Of a stretch of 64,000 nucleotides of DNA, positions 38,142 through 50,100 are shown piece by piece. The notes beneath the pieces are model-generated. The model ran no database searches. It was not told the origin of the DNA and saw only the letters and a program-made list of their open reading frames with translations. The stretch's first letter is position 1. Every line of letters starts with the position of its first letter. Position numbers and translations under genes: made by a program. The stretch is taken from positions 434,001-498,000 of the forward strand of contig CAVSCE010000008.1 in NCBI GenBank assembly GCA_963726375.1. Reading direction: 5' to 3'. The stretch comes from UTCFX2 sp963726375. Lineage in GTDB: Bacteria; Chloroflexota; Anaerolineae; Anaerolineales; UBA4823.

Positions 38142-38169
38142 TTGACAGGAAGGGCTTTTTGCAGATAAT
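38142..38169 (+). promoter_or_regulatory. Promoter of the pheST T-box leader
   Basis: TTGACA at 38142-38147 (perfect), 16-base spacer, GATAAT at 38164-38169. It lies 11 bases after the end of lysS and would start the T-box transcript near 38176. Confidence 0.75.
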
Positions 38170-38199
38170 TAAGTCTAATCTAACAACCCAATAAGGCTT

Positions 38200-38560
38200 G
38201 GATGGAAGAAAGTAAGCCAGCAGAAGCTGACAGGGAAGCCAGGGCATTGACTGCAACCCCGGGTTAAGTGGAAACAGGTTGAAGTTCCTTCCGGAGCTGC
38301 CCATGTGAACGGACAAATGGACCAGTCGCCACGGTTCATGGTTGGTTTGCCAGGTGGCAAATGATACCTGAAACCCAATACACAAAACCTGGATCCTAAT
38401 TTTCCTAGTAGTATGGGACGCAGCCCCAGCGTTAGCGGGGGAGCCAATCGTAAAGTCGTGTGATTTTACCGTTGGAAATGAGTGGACCGCTGTTGGCGGT
38501 CAAAAAGGGTGGTAGCGCGGGAACCCAGCCCGTCCCTGATAGGGATGGGCTTTTATTTTT
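38200..38560 (+). ncRNA. T-box riboswitch leader of pheST
   Basis: The core aaagggtggtagcgcggg (about 38504-38521) is close to the textbook T-box sequence. It is followed by a 10-bp terminator stem and TTTTATTTTT. Upstream, a stem I candidate starts with gaagaaagtaag near 38204 and closes with ccttcc near 38287-38292. A TTC (Phe) codon lies at 38285-38287 on the 3' side of that stem and could be the specifier. It should allow read-through into pheS when tRNA-Phe is uncharged. Stem I was paired by eye only. Confidence 0.92.
38527..38560 (+). terminator. T-box-controlled terminator before pheS
   Basis: Arms agcccgtccc (38527-38536) and gggatgggct (38542-38551) with one G-T pair and a short loop, followed by a T-rich tract. 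It overlaps the expected antiterminator, which is how T-boxes switch. Confidence 0.92.
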
Positions 38561-38614
38561 GAAAAGCAAACCGGGCCTGGAATCCTGGCTCGGGTGAATA
38601 TGGAGTGCAGAACG

Positions 38615-39676
38615 ATGTTAGGGACAATGGATCAGATCGAAATTGAGGCTGAAAAGGAGCTCCAAAAAGTTGGAGATGAAGACGCTCTGCAGCGATGGAA
38701 GGTAGTTCACCTGGGGCGCAGCTCGCAGATCATGCGCGCTTTTCGACCAGCTCGGAGGGCTGCCAAAAGATGAACGCCCTTTGATCGGTAGAAGGGCAAA
38801 CGAGATCAAGCGCGGTCTGGAGGCAGCATATGAAACCCGCGCTGATGAGCTGCGTCAGGCTGCGATCCAGCAAGCTCTTAGCTCAGAGCGCCTGGATGTA
38901 ACTTTGCCTGGGAGGTCGTTTTATCGCGGCCGGCTGCATCCAGCCACTCAAACAGTCCGGGAGGTCTCTAAGGTATTTGCGGATATGGGCTTCCAGGTAT
39001 TTCGCTCGCGCGAAGTAGAGCTGGATGAGTACAACTTCCAGCTTCTCAATTTCCCTCCACACCATCCTGCCCGCGAGATGCAGGATTCGTTCTATGTGGC
39101 TACCGGGATGGAGCAGGGAGACAATCCGATCGTGCTGCGCACACACACCTCTCCCGGGCAGATCCGGGCAATGCGCGAGATTGCTGGATTTGCCCCTCCA
39201 ATCCACCACCGGTGCGTTTGATTTTGCCAGGAATGTGCTTCCGATATGAGCAGATCACCGCGCGCTCGGAGATGCAGTTCAATCAGATCGAAGGGCTGGC
39301 GGTGGGAAAAAACATCACGTTTGGGGACCTCAAAGGCACGCTCAGCGATTTCGCCCGACGGTTTTTTGGGCACAACGTTCACTCACGTTTCCGGGCTTAC
39401 CATTTTCCTTTTACGGAGCCCAGCGCTGAAATGGATATCGAGTGTTTTGTATGCGACGGGAAGGGCTGCCCGGTCTGCAAACGGAGTGGATGGCTTGAGA
39501 TTTTGGGATGCGGGATGGTTCACCCGATCGTCTTGAGAATGGCGGCTACGATCCGAGCGATCTACACGGGTTTCGCTTTCGGGATGGGGACAGAGCGGGT
39601 GGCCATGCTTCGCCACCGGATCGAAGATATCCGTAATTTCTGGGCCAACGATTTGAGATTTCTGGAGCAATTCTAG
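38615..39676 (+). CDS. pheS: Phenylalanyl-tRNA synthetase alpha subunit (frameshifted in this sequence)
   Basis: About 353 residues once shifts near 38745 and 39205 are corrected. The N-terminal coiled coil (TMDQIEIEAEKELQKV) is followed by the catalytic domain: HPATQTVREVSKVFADMGF, FRYEQITARSEMQF, FGDLKGTLSDFARRFFG and motif 3 (YTGFAFGMGTERVAML). A C4 segment (CFVCDGKGCPVC) precedes GWLEILGCGMVHP, as in many bacterial PheS. It forms the alpha2beta2 enzyme with PheT. The gene starts 55 bases after the T-box terminator. Confidence 0.93.
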
Positions 39677-39718
39677 CCTGACATTTCGGAAAGGCGGATA
39701 TTGGAGGCAAAACACTAA

Positions 39719-42264
39719 ATGAAAGTACCTATTTCTTGGTTGAAGGAATTTGTCGATCGGGATCCCGCTGGAAGACCTGGCGCACAGGCTTACGATGGCC
39801 GGGATTAGAAGTCGAGGAGATCATTCTGTTGGGTTTGCCGATGCCGAAGGAAGATCGGATGAACAACCCGGTAACGCTCAGCGGGAAATAAGAATATCAG
39901 GGATCGAATGGGACCCGGAAAAGATCGTGACCGCAGCTGTGCTTGAAGTCATGCCGCATCCCAACGCCGACAGGCTGGTGCTGTGCAAGCTGGATGACGG
40001 CCGTCAGATTCACACAATTCTAACTGGCGCACCGAACTTCTATCCTTATAAAGGGCAGGGACCTGCTTCAAAAGCCACTCAAAGTTGCATATGCCCGAGA
40101 AGGGTCGCGAATATTTGACGGACACCAACCCGGGCAGGTCCTGACGACCTTAAAGCGGGCAAAAATCCGCGGCATCGAATCATATTCGATGATTTGTTCT
40201 GAAAAAGAGCTGGGGATTTCCGACGAACACGAAGGAGTGATCATCCTGGATGATGATGCACCTGTTGGGCAACCGCTGGTCGATTATATGGGAGACGCGG
40301 TGCTGGAGATCGCGATCACACCGAATATTGCCCGGGATGCGAATATCCTGGGGGTTGCGCGTGAGATTGCCGCAATCACCAGCAAGCAGCTGCGCCAACC
40401 GTCCTTTGAATTCCTGGCTGAGGGATTGCCGATCGCCGGTCAAGTCTCGATCGTGATCCAGGAGCCAGAGCTGAATCCGCGTTTTGTGGTCGGGTTGATC
40501 CGGGAGATCCAGCTGAGGCCGAGCCCTTATCTGGTGCAGCGGAGGCTGCGACTGGCTGGGATGCGTCCCATAAACAGCATTGTCGATGCGACGAACTACG
40601 CGATGCTGGAGATCGGCGAACCCCTGCATGCCTTCGATTATGATGTGCTGGTGAAGCGGGCTGAAGGCAGACCGCCAACGATCATCACCCGCCCGGCCCA
40701 GACCGGAGAACGGCTGACAACGTTGGACGGAGTCGATCGAACGCTGGATCCCTTCACAGTTATGGTATGCGACACAGCTGGCGCGCTTTCTCTTGCTGGA
40801 GTAATGGGCGGGCAGGAATCGGAAGTGAGTGAAGCCACGACAAACGTGCTGCTTGAAGGCGCCGCCTGGAATTTCATCAATACCCGGCGGACTGTGAATG
40901 CCCAAAAGCTGCCGTCGGAGGCTGCTTACCGCTTTTCACGCGGCGTCCATCCGGCGATGGCAATCCGGGGCGTGAGCCGTGGACTGGCATTGATGCAGCG
41001 CTGGGCTGGCGGGATCGTCTGTCAGGGATTGGTGGACGAATATCCGCTTCCTCCAGCCGACCCTGTGGTCGAGGTAACCCCTGAATTGGTTAATCGCTGG
41101 CTTGGAATCGAGCTGGAGGCTGCGCAGATTGGGGAAATCCTGACAAGGTTGGAGTTCGGGGTGGAACTCCAGGGGGAACGAGTCCGCGTTACGACCCCGG
41201 ATCACCGCCTGGATATCGGCACGGGGATTGTCGGCGTCGCGGATCTGATGGAAGAGATCGCTCGGATTTACGGCTACGACCGGATACCAGAAACGCACAT
41301 GGCAGATGAGCTTCCGAGGCAGTTTGGCAACCCGGACCTGGAAGCCGACGAGCATATTGCTGATCTACTAGTAGACCTGGGCCTTCAGGAAGTGGTGACC
41401 TACAGGATGACTTCGCCAGAACGCGAAAGTCGTTTGATTCCAGGCCTGGATATCCACAAACCGGATGAGTATGTAAAAATTGCCAATCCCATCGCCTCTG
41501 ATCGTTTTGTGCTTCGGCGCAGCCTGCTTGCCAGTGTGCTGGAAGTTGTCGAGCGCAATGCCCGACTATCAGACCGGATTGCACTGTTTGAGATGGGTCC
41601 GGTTTTCCGCTTTGTAGAAGATGGAGACCTCCCGGACGAGACCCATCGGTTGGCGATTGCGCTGACCGGGCGATCTGAGCCAGTATCCTGGCAAGGACAG
41701 TCGGAAAGGATGATGGACTTTTATGACCTGAAAGGCCTTCTAGAGGCGTTATTTGACGGTTTGCATTTGAAGGATCGGTGCTACCAACCGGCAGAGCACC
41801 AGGGATTCCATCCTGGGAAGTGTGCCAGGGTCCTGGTTGGCGACCAGGAACTGGGAATTGTTGGGGAACTGCATCCACTGGTCCTGGAGCAGTACGAGCT
41901 TCTGGATGCTCCGCTGCTCGCGGCTGATCTGGATTTACAGGCAATTCGCCACCAAATTCCTGCCAGATCGGTGGTGGAAGCTACCCCGGCATTCCCACCG
42001 GTCCTAGAGGATCTTGCGGTAATTGTCGATGAAGATCTACCGGCTGAGCGAGTGGAGGAAGTGATCCGACAGGCGGGAGGCAAGACGCTCACCAGGCTGC
42101 AGCTGTTTGATGTTTTTCGCGGCGAGCAAATTGGCAGCGATAAGAAAAGTCTGGCTTACAGCTTAACTTACCAATCTGCTGAGAAGACGCTGACGGATGA
42201 TGAAGTGTTAAAAATTCGCCAGCGGATCATTCGAGAGCTGGAAAAAGGGTTAAACGCCCGTTAA
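39719..42264 (+). CDS. pheT: Phenylalanyl-tRNA synthetase beta subunit (frameshifted N-terminus)
   Basis: About 848 residues. The first 470 bases are broken by several one-base shifts (near 39756, 39810, 39890 and 40070-40100), yet expected pieces appear in order: KVPISWLKEFVD, IPLEDLAHRLTMAG, EVMPHPNADRLVLCKLD and ILTGAPNF. From 40150 on the frame is open: SMICSEKELGIS, the B3/B4 domain (NAQKLPSEAAYRFSRGVHP), B5 (EIARIYGYDRIPETHM), the core, and the C-terminal anticodon-like domain (FPPVLEDLAVIVDEDLPAERV, LTDDEVLKIRQRI). ATG 39719 follows ggagg by eight bases. The stop overlaps the stop of the convergent methyltransferase gene. Confidence 0.93.
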
Positions 42265-44181
42265 GGAGCTGATCCTGGAGGCGGATCATTTGTTGGTTTT
42301 CCTGAAATCCAGGATACTGTGTTTTTGACGCTCTCAACGACCTCAGCCGCGAGGTCGAAGCGGCCGAACTGGGGCATCAAATACATTCCTGCAGCCCAGG
42401 ACTGCATCTGCTCGATAAGGTCAAGTGCGATCTGGACGCCTGCCTGGGGAGCGTTTTCGCCCGCAGAGCGGATGCGTTCCTGAATTGGCTCGGGGATCGT
42501 GACGCCGGGAACTTCATTATGCAGGAACGCAACGTGGCGCGGACTGAAAAGCGGGAGGACACCGACCAATACGGGAACGGTTAATGGTCCGTGTCGGCTG
42601 CTGTAATCGCGAAAAAAAGCAGATGCGGTATCCGGGTCGAAGACGGGCTGGGTAAGGAAGAAATCGACCCCGGATTTGAGTTTTCGGTTGAGATTCTTGA
42701 TCTCCTGCTCTGTATTCTGAGGTGCGAGATTCAAGGCAGCCCCGACGAAAAAGGAAGTAGGTTGGCCGATCTCGGCTCCGGCGTGGTCCAAGCCGAGATT
42801 GAAGCTGCCCTTGATCAGCTGGATCAGACCAGAAGGGACGAGGTCATAATTATCCATGGCTTCGGGGTAATCGCCGATCGCGGTTGGATCGCCCATAACA
42901 ACAAAAACGTTGCGGATGCCCAGTGCATGGGCAGCGAGCAAGTCACCCTGGACGCGCAGCAGATTGCGACCTCGGGTAGGAAAGTGCAGGGTGGTGTCGA
43001 TCCCAACCCGGAGCTTGATGAGGCTGCAGACCGCCCAGGGGCTCATTCGCATCCGGGCCATCGGGCTGTCAGCGACGTTGATCACATCTGCACCAGATTC
43101 TGCCAGCAAGCTCGCTCCAGCAATCAGTTTATGGGTGGAAAGCCCGCGCGGCGGGTCCATCTCAACTGAAATGATAAATCGACCTTCGGAGAGTTTTTGA
43201 GCGAGTGGGGATGCAGGCTCGTGGGTTTGGGTAAGTTCTTCAACCTCGGCGGGGAGGGCCAGCTCAGAGGACGAGGGTGCGCATCGACCAGGGATGTTTT
43301 GGATGGCTCGCCGCATTGCGGCGATATGAGCCGGGGTGGTCCCGCAGCATCCCCCAATCAGCCTGGCGCCGGCTTCGCAAAAAGCCAGGGCGTAATCGCC
43401 AAAATAATCGGGATTAGACGGGTACATGATCCTTCCGCCGACCTGTTCAGGCCAGCCGGCATTGGGCATGGCTGAGAAGCTTGCTTCAGGAGCTGCCTGG
43501 CGCATCTGGCGCAGGATCCGCCAGATTTGGGCAGGACCTCCAGAACAGTTGACACCGATCAGATCAGCACCGGCTGCCACCAGCGCCTGAGCAGCTCGCT
43601 TTGGGGTATCACCGAGAAGGGTCAGATCATCGCGAGTGAAGGTGAGAGAAGCGATGACCGGCAGCGCGCAAACCTGGCGTGCCGAGGCGATGGCTTCGAT
43701 GATTTCGTTCAAGTCCGTGAAGGTTTCGAGGATGATCAGGTCGACACCAGCTTCGCTGAGTGCAGTGATCTGCTCACAGAAAGCCTGGCGGGCTTGATCT
43801 GGCTGGACGCGCCCGTAAGGGGCAAGGCGGACGCCAAGCGGGCCGACATCGCCGGCAACGAAGATCTTTTGGGCAGTAGAGCCGCGCTGCGCTCACAGCG
43901 AGGTCGACACCTGACCGATTGATCTGGTAAGTCTGGTTGGAGAGACCGTATTGAGCCAGCTTAAATCTGTTTGCACCAAAGGTATTGGTTTGAATTACCT
44001 GCGCTCCAGCTTCGATATACAGGCGGTGGACTTCAGTGACTGATTCTGGTTTATCCAGATTGAGGCAATCGAGGCATTGGTCAAATGCAGGGCCGTGAGC
44101 AGCGAGCATTGTACCCATTGCTCCATCTGAAAGCAGGGGAAGCGGGGATTTGTGAAGAAAATCAAGAAATTGAGAAGACAT
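42261..44181 (-). CDS. Bifunctional homocysteine S-methyltransferase/5,10-methylenetetrahydrofolate reductase (frameshifted)
   Basis: About 640 residues with a shift near 43880. The N-terminal half is a homocysteine methyltransferase barrel (LSDGAMGTML, VIQTNTFGANRFKL) with its zinc cysteines in GVNCSGG and IGGCCGTTPAHI. The C-terminal half is a MetF-type flavin reductase (ISVEMDPPRG, NVFVVMGDP, FFLTQPVFDPDTA, GVLPLFSPRHVAFL). The same order is found in the YitJ-type fusion of Bacillus. It would make methyl-THF and pass a methyl group to homocysteine for methionine synthesis; there is no cobalamin-binding domain. ATG 44181 is chosen over 44214 because MSSQFLDFL begins the conserved part. Confidence 0.9.
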
Positions 44182-44339
44182 AGGGGAGTATTTTACTCTG
44201 TTTTTTGTAAGCATAGCTATCTCATAAAGATCGCACGATTACGAAATCATGGTCATCACTGGCTTGTGGTATTATTAACAATTGTGTTAAAAAGCAACGC
44301 ACCTTATTGAAAAGGTTTTCATCGAAGGAAATTAATCGT

Positions 44340-46535
44340 ATGTTGAAATTTCGAGCTCAAGTTCCAAATTCGTTCAGCCTGCCGCGCCGGATCCACGGTC
44401 TGGCAGACCTGGCATATAACCTCTGGTGGACGTGGAATCCGGATGTGCAGAGGCTTTTCTCTCGGATTGATCCGGACCTGTGGGAACAGACCTACCATAA
44501 TCCCGTAAAATTTTTGCGCCAGGTTCAACGCCCTCGGTTGAACGCGGCGATGAACAATCGTTATTACCTGGATTTTTACGATCGCATGCTGCGGTCATAC
44601 GAACAATATCTGCAAACCGAAGATACCTGGTTTGCGCGCACCTGCCCGGAATTGAAGGATCGATTGATCGCGTATTTTTCAATGGAATTTGGATTGCATG
44701 AGACTCTTCCAATCTATGCGGGCGGATTGGGTGTACTGTCTGGGGATCATACGAAAGAAGCTAGCGACCTGGGTTTGCCCTTTGTCGCGATTGGCTTTTT
44801 CTATACAGAAGGTTATTTCACCCAACGAATCAGTGAAGATGGCTGGCAGGAGGCCCAATATAACTCCCAAAAGTTCGATGAGCTTCCGGTTATTCCGATC
44901 CTGGATTCTGATGGTGGACCTCTAACGGTTTCTGTTGAGCTGCCTGGGAGAGATGTAAAAGCGAGGCTTTGGGAAGTGCGCGTCGGTCGAACCCCGCTTT
45001 ACCTGCTGGACGCTAATCTGGATGCAAATTCTCCCTCGGACCGCATGCTTACTGCTCGTCTGTACAGCAGCGACCTTGATATGCGGATTTCTCAGGAAAT
45101 TTTGTTAGGGATAGGCGGGGTGCGAGCCATGCGGAAGCTAGGCTATCAGCCGACCGTATGGCATATGAATGAAGGCCATTCAGCCTTTATGGTTCTGGAA
45201 CGGATTCGCGAATACATCAAGGCAGGACTGTCATTTGACGAAGCGGCTGAAAAAGTTCGAAACAGCAGCGTTTTCACCACGCATACACCGGTGCCAGCCG
45301 GAAATGATGAATTTCCACTCTGGCTTGTGGACAAATATTTTGGCAATTATTGGCCTGAAATAACCCTGGACAGGGATGGGTTCATAGATCTGGCGCGCCA
45401 TACGGTCAGCTGGGGCGATATGTACAGCATGCCGACCCTCGCACTGCGGCTTTCTGAGGCGCGAAATGCCGTTTCCGAGCTGCACGGTCAGGTCTCACGT
45501 AAGATGTGGGCGCATCTCTGGCCGGGAACACCTGTTGATGATGTACCCATCACGCATATCACAAATGGTGTTCATGTGGGTACCTGGCTGGCGCGCCGAA
45601 TGAAGCATCTGTATGACCGCTACCTGGGAACGGATTGGATGGAACGCGCCGACGACCCTGACGTTTGGGAGCTGGTGAGCACGATCCCGGATGATCAGAT
45701 TTGGGGAGTTCGATTGCATTTAAAGCGGAAACTGGGCGCATATATCCGAGAGCGCGCCAGGCAGCGCTGGCTTAAAGGCGGCTGGCATCCGGTTCAGGTC
45801 GTGGCATCGGGGGTGCTGCTCAATCCTTACACCCTGACGGTCGGCTTTGCCAGGAGGTTCGCACCTTATAAGCGAGCGAATTTGATCATGTCCGATCTGG
45901 ATCGTCTCTTGAAAATCGTGAATGACGCTGATCGTCCAGTCCAGATCATCTTCGCCGGAAAATCGCACCCTGATCACGAAGGTGGGAAGATGCTCATTCA
46001 GGAAGTCTACCGCTCCGTCAAACGATCTGAAAGCGGCGGCCGGTTGGTTTTCCTGGAAGATTACGATATGAACCTGGCGCGTTACCTGGTGCAGGGTGTG
46101 GACGTCTGGCTGAATACCCCTCGCCGTCCCAATGAAGCTTCAGGAACTTCCGGCCAGAAAGCCGGGATGAATGGCGTATTGAATTTTTCCGTCCTGGACG
46201 GGTGGTGGCGAGAGGGCTACAACGGTCATAACGGCTGGGCGATTGGGCAAGATGTCGATTATGATGATATCGAGCGTCAGGATAAAGAAGACGCCAAGAG
46301 CCTGTTCGATCTGCTCGAAAATGAAATCATTCCGCTGTATTATCAGATACGCTCATCAGATGGTCTGCCCGGAGAATGGATTGTACGGATGAAGGATTCA
46401 ATCCGAACGATTGGACCGCAGTTCAGCATGCGCCGGATGGTCAAAGAGTATGTCGAACGATTGTATTTACCCGAGATGAAATGCTCCGAGCCCGAAAACG
46501 AAGCGCCTGTCAAAGAAAGATTGATGAGCATCTAG
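44340..46535 (+). CDS. glgP: Alpha-glucan phosphorylase
   Basis: About 731 residues, the short (GT35) type common in thermophile-related bacteria. It releases glucose-1-phosphate from glycogen or maltodextrins with pyridoxal phosphate. Recognisable parts: LADLAYNLWWTWNPDVQRLF, YFSMEFGLHETLPIYAGGLGVLSGDH, VWHMNEGHSAF, TTHTPVPAGNDEF, GFARRFAPYKRANLI and the PLP-lysine loop NEASGTSGQKAGMNG. ATG 44340 has aaggaaat eight bases upstream; TTG 44307 would add 11 residues. The gene is uninterrupted, unlike its neighbours. Confidence 0.94.
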   Translation: MLKFRAQVPNSFSLPRRIHGLADLAYNLWWTWNPDVQRLFSRIDPDLWEQTYHNPVKFLRQVQRPRLNAAMNNRYYLDFYDRMLRSYEQYLQTEDTWFARTCPELKDRLIAYFSMEFGLHETLPIYAGGLGVLSGDHTKEASDLGLPFVAIGFFYTEGYFTQRISEDGWQEAQYNSQKFDELPVIPILDSDGGPLTVSVELPGRDVKARLWEVRVGRTPLYLLDANLDANSPSDRMLTARLYSSDLDMRISQEILLGIGGVRAMRKLGYQPTVWHMNEGHSAFMVLERIREYIKAGLSFDEAAEKVRNSSVFTTHTPVPAGNDEFPLWLVDKYFGNYWPEITLDRDGFIDLARHTVSWGDMYSMPTLALRLSEARNAVSELHGQVSRKMWAHLWPGTPVDDVPITHITNGVHVGTWLARRMKHLYDRYLGTDWMERADDPDVWELVSTIPDDQIWGVRLHLKRKLGAYIRERARQRWLKGGWHPVQVVASGVLLNPYTLTVGFARRFAPYKRANLIMSDLDRLLKIVNDADRPVQIIFAGKSHPDHEGGKMLIQEVYRSVKRSESGGRLVFLEDYDMNLARYLVQGVDVWLNTPRRPNEASGTSGQKAGMNGVLNFSVLDGWWREGYNGHNGWAIGQDVDYDDIERQDKEDAKSLFDLLENEIIPLYYQIRSSDGLPGEWIVRMKDSIRTIGPQFSMRRMVKEYVERLYLPEMKCSEPENEAPVKERLMSI

Positions 46536-46590
46536 CGCCCTGATGTGCTTGATTCTCGTGATGGAGCAAGATTACCTTTAGGATTGTGAT

Positions 46591-47118
46591 ATGGATAACT
46601 TCTTATCGATGTCAGCCTGGTTTTCAGCGGGTTTGATTTTTATGTTGCGCGTCAGTGATATGACGCTGGATACCCTGCGTGTTTTGGTGGTGATGCGCGG
46701 CAGGAAAGGGATTGCCTGGATATTGGGATTTTTCCAGTCAGCAATCTTTGTCTTGGCGATCAGCTCTGTTTTGAAAGACCTGGGAAATCCATTGAACGTG
46801 CTCGGTTATGCAGGCGGTTTCGCGACTGGAATTGTAGTAGGAATGTTGATCGAGGAGCGTCTTGCAATCGGGCACGTTCAGCTAAGTATTATCAGCTCAA
46901 GGCTGGGATCGGGAATTGCCGAACGACTGCGCGAAGAAGGGTACGCGATCACGGAAATTCCGGCGCGCGGTAAAGACGGGGTTGTTTCGCTCTTGCATTG
47001 CAGTGTATTGAGGAAGAACGTCGACAAAGTAAAGAAGATAGTAAACGAAGTGGATGACAGCGCCTTTATCACCCTGGAGGATGTGCGCCCGGTCCGAAGG
47101 GGATTTTGGCGGGCATGA
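46591..47118 (+). CDS. UPF0316/DUF2179 membrane protein
   Basis: 175 residues. Three transmembrane helices at the N-terminus (LIFMLRVSDMTLDTLRVLVVMRG, then two more) are followed by a cytoplasmic DUF2179 domain (LREEGYAITEIPARGKDGVVSLLHCSVLRKNVDKV). This is the UPF0316 arrangement. The function is unknown; DUF2179 domains are seen in small-ligand sensors. The gene lies 55 bases after glgP and 7 before cydDC. Confidence 0.85.
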   Translation: MDNFLSMSAWFSAGLIFMLRVSDMTLDTLRVLVVMRGRKGIAWILGFFQSAIFVLAISSVLKDLGNPLNVLGYAGGFATGIVVGMLIEERLAIGHVQLSIISSRLGSGIAERLREEGYAITEIPARGKDGVVSLLHCSVLRKNVDKVKKIVNEVDDSAFITLEDVRPVRRGFWRA

Positions 47119-47125
47119 GTTCTAA

Positions 47126-50100
47126 ATGCACCTTGAGCCGCGCCTGCTGAGGCTTGCCCGACAAGGTCGTGTCGCGCTGCTGACATCGATCGGCCTGGGT
47201 ACGCTGGCAGGCGCCCTGGCTATCCCGCAAGCCAGGTTCCTGAGTCAGATCATCAATCAGATATTCCTGAAGGCCAGTCTAATGGCAGAGGTTTCCGCCA
47301 TGCTGGCCTTTTTATTGGTGGTACTGACCTTACGGATTGCCTTGAACTGGGGCGGAGACCTGGCAGCGCAGTCGGCAGCTCGGCGGATAAAACGTTTGCT
47401 GCGCAAAGAGATCATCGAGCGTCTCAATAAAACTGGTCCGGCTTACACCAGCGGAGAACAGTCTGGAGAGCTCACGCAAACCTTTGTGGAAGGCGTCGAG
47501 TCGATCGATCCATATTTCAGCCAGTATCTCCCCGGATTGGCGCTTGCTGCACTTACCCCGCTCATCATCCTGATCTTTGTGTTTCAAATTGATGTGCTCT
47601 CCGGGGTGGTGTTTTTATTGACTGCCCCGTTAATCCCCTTCTTCATGTCGCTGATCGGAAGCCTGGCGCAGACGCTGACGCAAAGCCAGTGGAAGACGCT
47701 CAGTCGATTGAGCGCCTATTTTCTGGATGTTCTGCAGGGGCTGACCACGCTGAAAATACTCGGCAGGAGCAAAGAGCAGACCGTCCAGATAGCTGAGGCA
47801 AGCGAGCTATTCCGCAAGACGACGATGAATGTTCTGCGCGTGACTTTTCTTTCAGCACTGACGCTGGAAATGGTCTCGACGCTCAGCACGGCTGTGGTGG
47901 CGGTTGAAATTGGACTGAGGTTGCTGTATGCCCGGATAACGTTCGAACAGGCATTAGTGATCTTACTGCTCGCACCTGAATATTACCAGCCGCTTCGGTC
48001 ATTGGGGGCGCGATTTCATGCAGGGATGTCGGGCGTGGAAGCGGCTCGGCGAATTTTTGAGCTGCTAGGCGAACCTGTCGAGGGAATCATCGGCAGGGAG
48101 CCCGCTCGTGCAAAGTTGTTCAAGGAAGATGCTCCGAGTCTTCAGCAGACAATTAAACAATCCATCCGGTTCGCTGATGTAGCTGTGAGCTACGAGGAAG
48201 GCCGACCTGCGCTGAAAGGGGTTAGTTTTGACCTCAGAAGTGGTGAAAGGCTAGGTTTAGTTGGCCCCAGCGGGAGCGGCAAGAGCACGATTGCCGCCAT
48301 GCTCCTTCGTTTTGTCAACCCAGAACAGGGTGCGATCACCGTTGATGACCAGCCCATAGACCAAATTCCTGCCCGCAATTGGCGAAAAAAGGTCGCCTGG
48401 GTTCCACAGCACCCCAAATTATTCGATGACACGATAGCAGCAAACATTCGTTTGGGTAATCCTGGAGCGAATATGGATGCAGTCGTGGCGGCAGCAAAGC
48501 AGGCTGAGGCAGACGAGTTCATTCAAGCTTTTCCGCTTGCTTATGAAACCCGGATTGGAGAGGGCGGGGTGCGTTTAAGCGGCGGAGAAGCGCAGCGGAT
48601 TGCGTTAGCCCGCGCTTTTCTAAAAGATGCAGAGCTGGTGATCCTTGACGAAGCGACAGCTCATCTGGACTGGCAAACCGAAACCTACCTTCAGCGCGGA
48701 ATTGAGCGCCTGCTGGAAAACCGGACTGCGCTGATCATTGCTCACCGCCTGAAGACGGTTCAAAAGGCAGACCGGGTTATCGTGCTCGAAGAAGGTGAAA
48801 TCCGGCAGGAGGGTTCGCATGCAGAATTGTTCGATCAGGAAGGTTTGTATCGAAGCTTATGCCTGGCTGCAGAACAGAGCAGCTGGCGAAAGGGACTCGC
48901 ACAGTTCGAACGGATCGAACCTATCCCAGATAGAGCAGTCGTTTCACTTCAGTCCGAGACACAACCCATACGGGCGGTAAAGAAGCGTGGAAACCGGCTG
49001 TTGGTATTCTTCCGGCTGATCCGAATGGCTGTCGGGATATGGAAGTCAGCCTTGATTTCGGTATTTGCTGGCGCAGCGACAGTTCTGAGCAGCGTCGGAC
49101 TGCTGGCGACTTCAGCTTACATCATAAGCACGGCGGCACTGCATCCCTCCATCGCTCTACTACAGGTGCCTATCGTTGCAGTTCGGTTTTTTGGGATCAC
49201 GCGCGGTTTGTTTCGGTATGCAGAACGCTATTTCTCGCACCAAGCCACTTTTCAACTGCTGGCACGGCTGCGAGTATGGTTTTACCAGGCATTGGAGCCT
49301 CTTGCGCCGGCGCGGCTGATGCGTTATCAAAGTGGAGATTTGCTGGCACGAATACTGGGCGACATTCAATCACTGGAAAATTTCTATGTTCGAGCCCTGG
49401 CTCCCCCACTCTCAGCGTTACTTGGACTCTTTGCAGTTTTCTTGTTCGTCTCGACTTTCGACCTCGGTTTGGCTCTAGTTCTGCTGGTTTTTTGGGCGAT
49501 TGCCGGTTTAGTGGCTCCCATTGCAGCCCTGCGGCTTGGCCGCGCTGCAGGCGGCAGGTTTATTGCATGCAGGGGAAAATTAAGCGGGCAGATGGTTGAG
49601 TATGTCCAGGGATTGGCTGATCTGCAGGTGTATGATCTTGAAGGGCGTTTCGCTCGCCGCCTGGCAGCAGGCGCTGAAGAGCTTGCATCAACCCAACAGC
49701 AGATCAGCCGTCTTGGCAGCACTCAGACGGCTTTCACTGGTTTGATGGCTAATTTGGGGATGTGGTGTCTGCTGGTCATGACGATCCCGCTGATCAGTTC
49801 TGGCCAGATCCAAGGCGTGTATCTCGCAGCTCTCGTGATGACGGCGTTGACCAGTTTTGAGGCTGTATCACCGCTGCCAGCTGCGGCTCAATTTATGGAG
49901 AGCAATTTGCAGTCTGCTTTCAGGCTTTTTGAGATTGCAGATGCTGAGCCGGAAGTTCACGACCCAGATATTCCTCTGTCAATCCCATCTTGCAGATCTT
50001 TGCGCGTGGAAAACTTGAGTTTCAGCTACCCTGGCGGCAGGCCGGTACTCTCAGGACTTACCTTTGACCTGCCGGTTGGTAAGAGGATGGCGATTGTGGG

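Noticed and set aside
10158..45600. Recurring 10-mer tggcgcgcca (near 10158, 15566, 16120, 45392)
   Set aside because: All copies seen lie in coding sequence, mostly as Leu-Ala-Arg-type codons; no regular spacing or intergenic placement was found.
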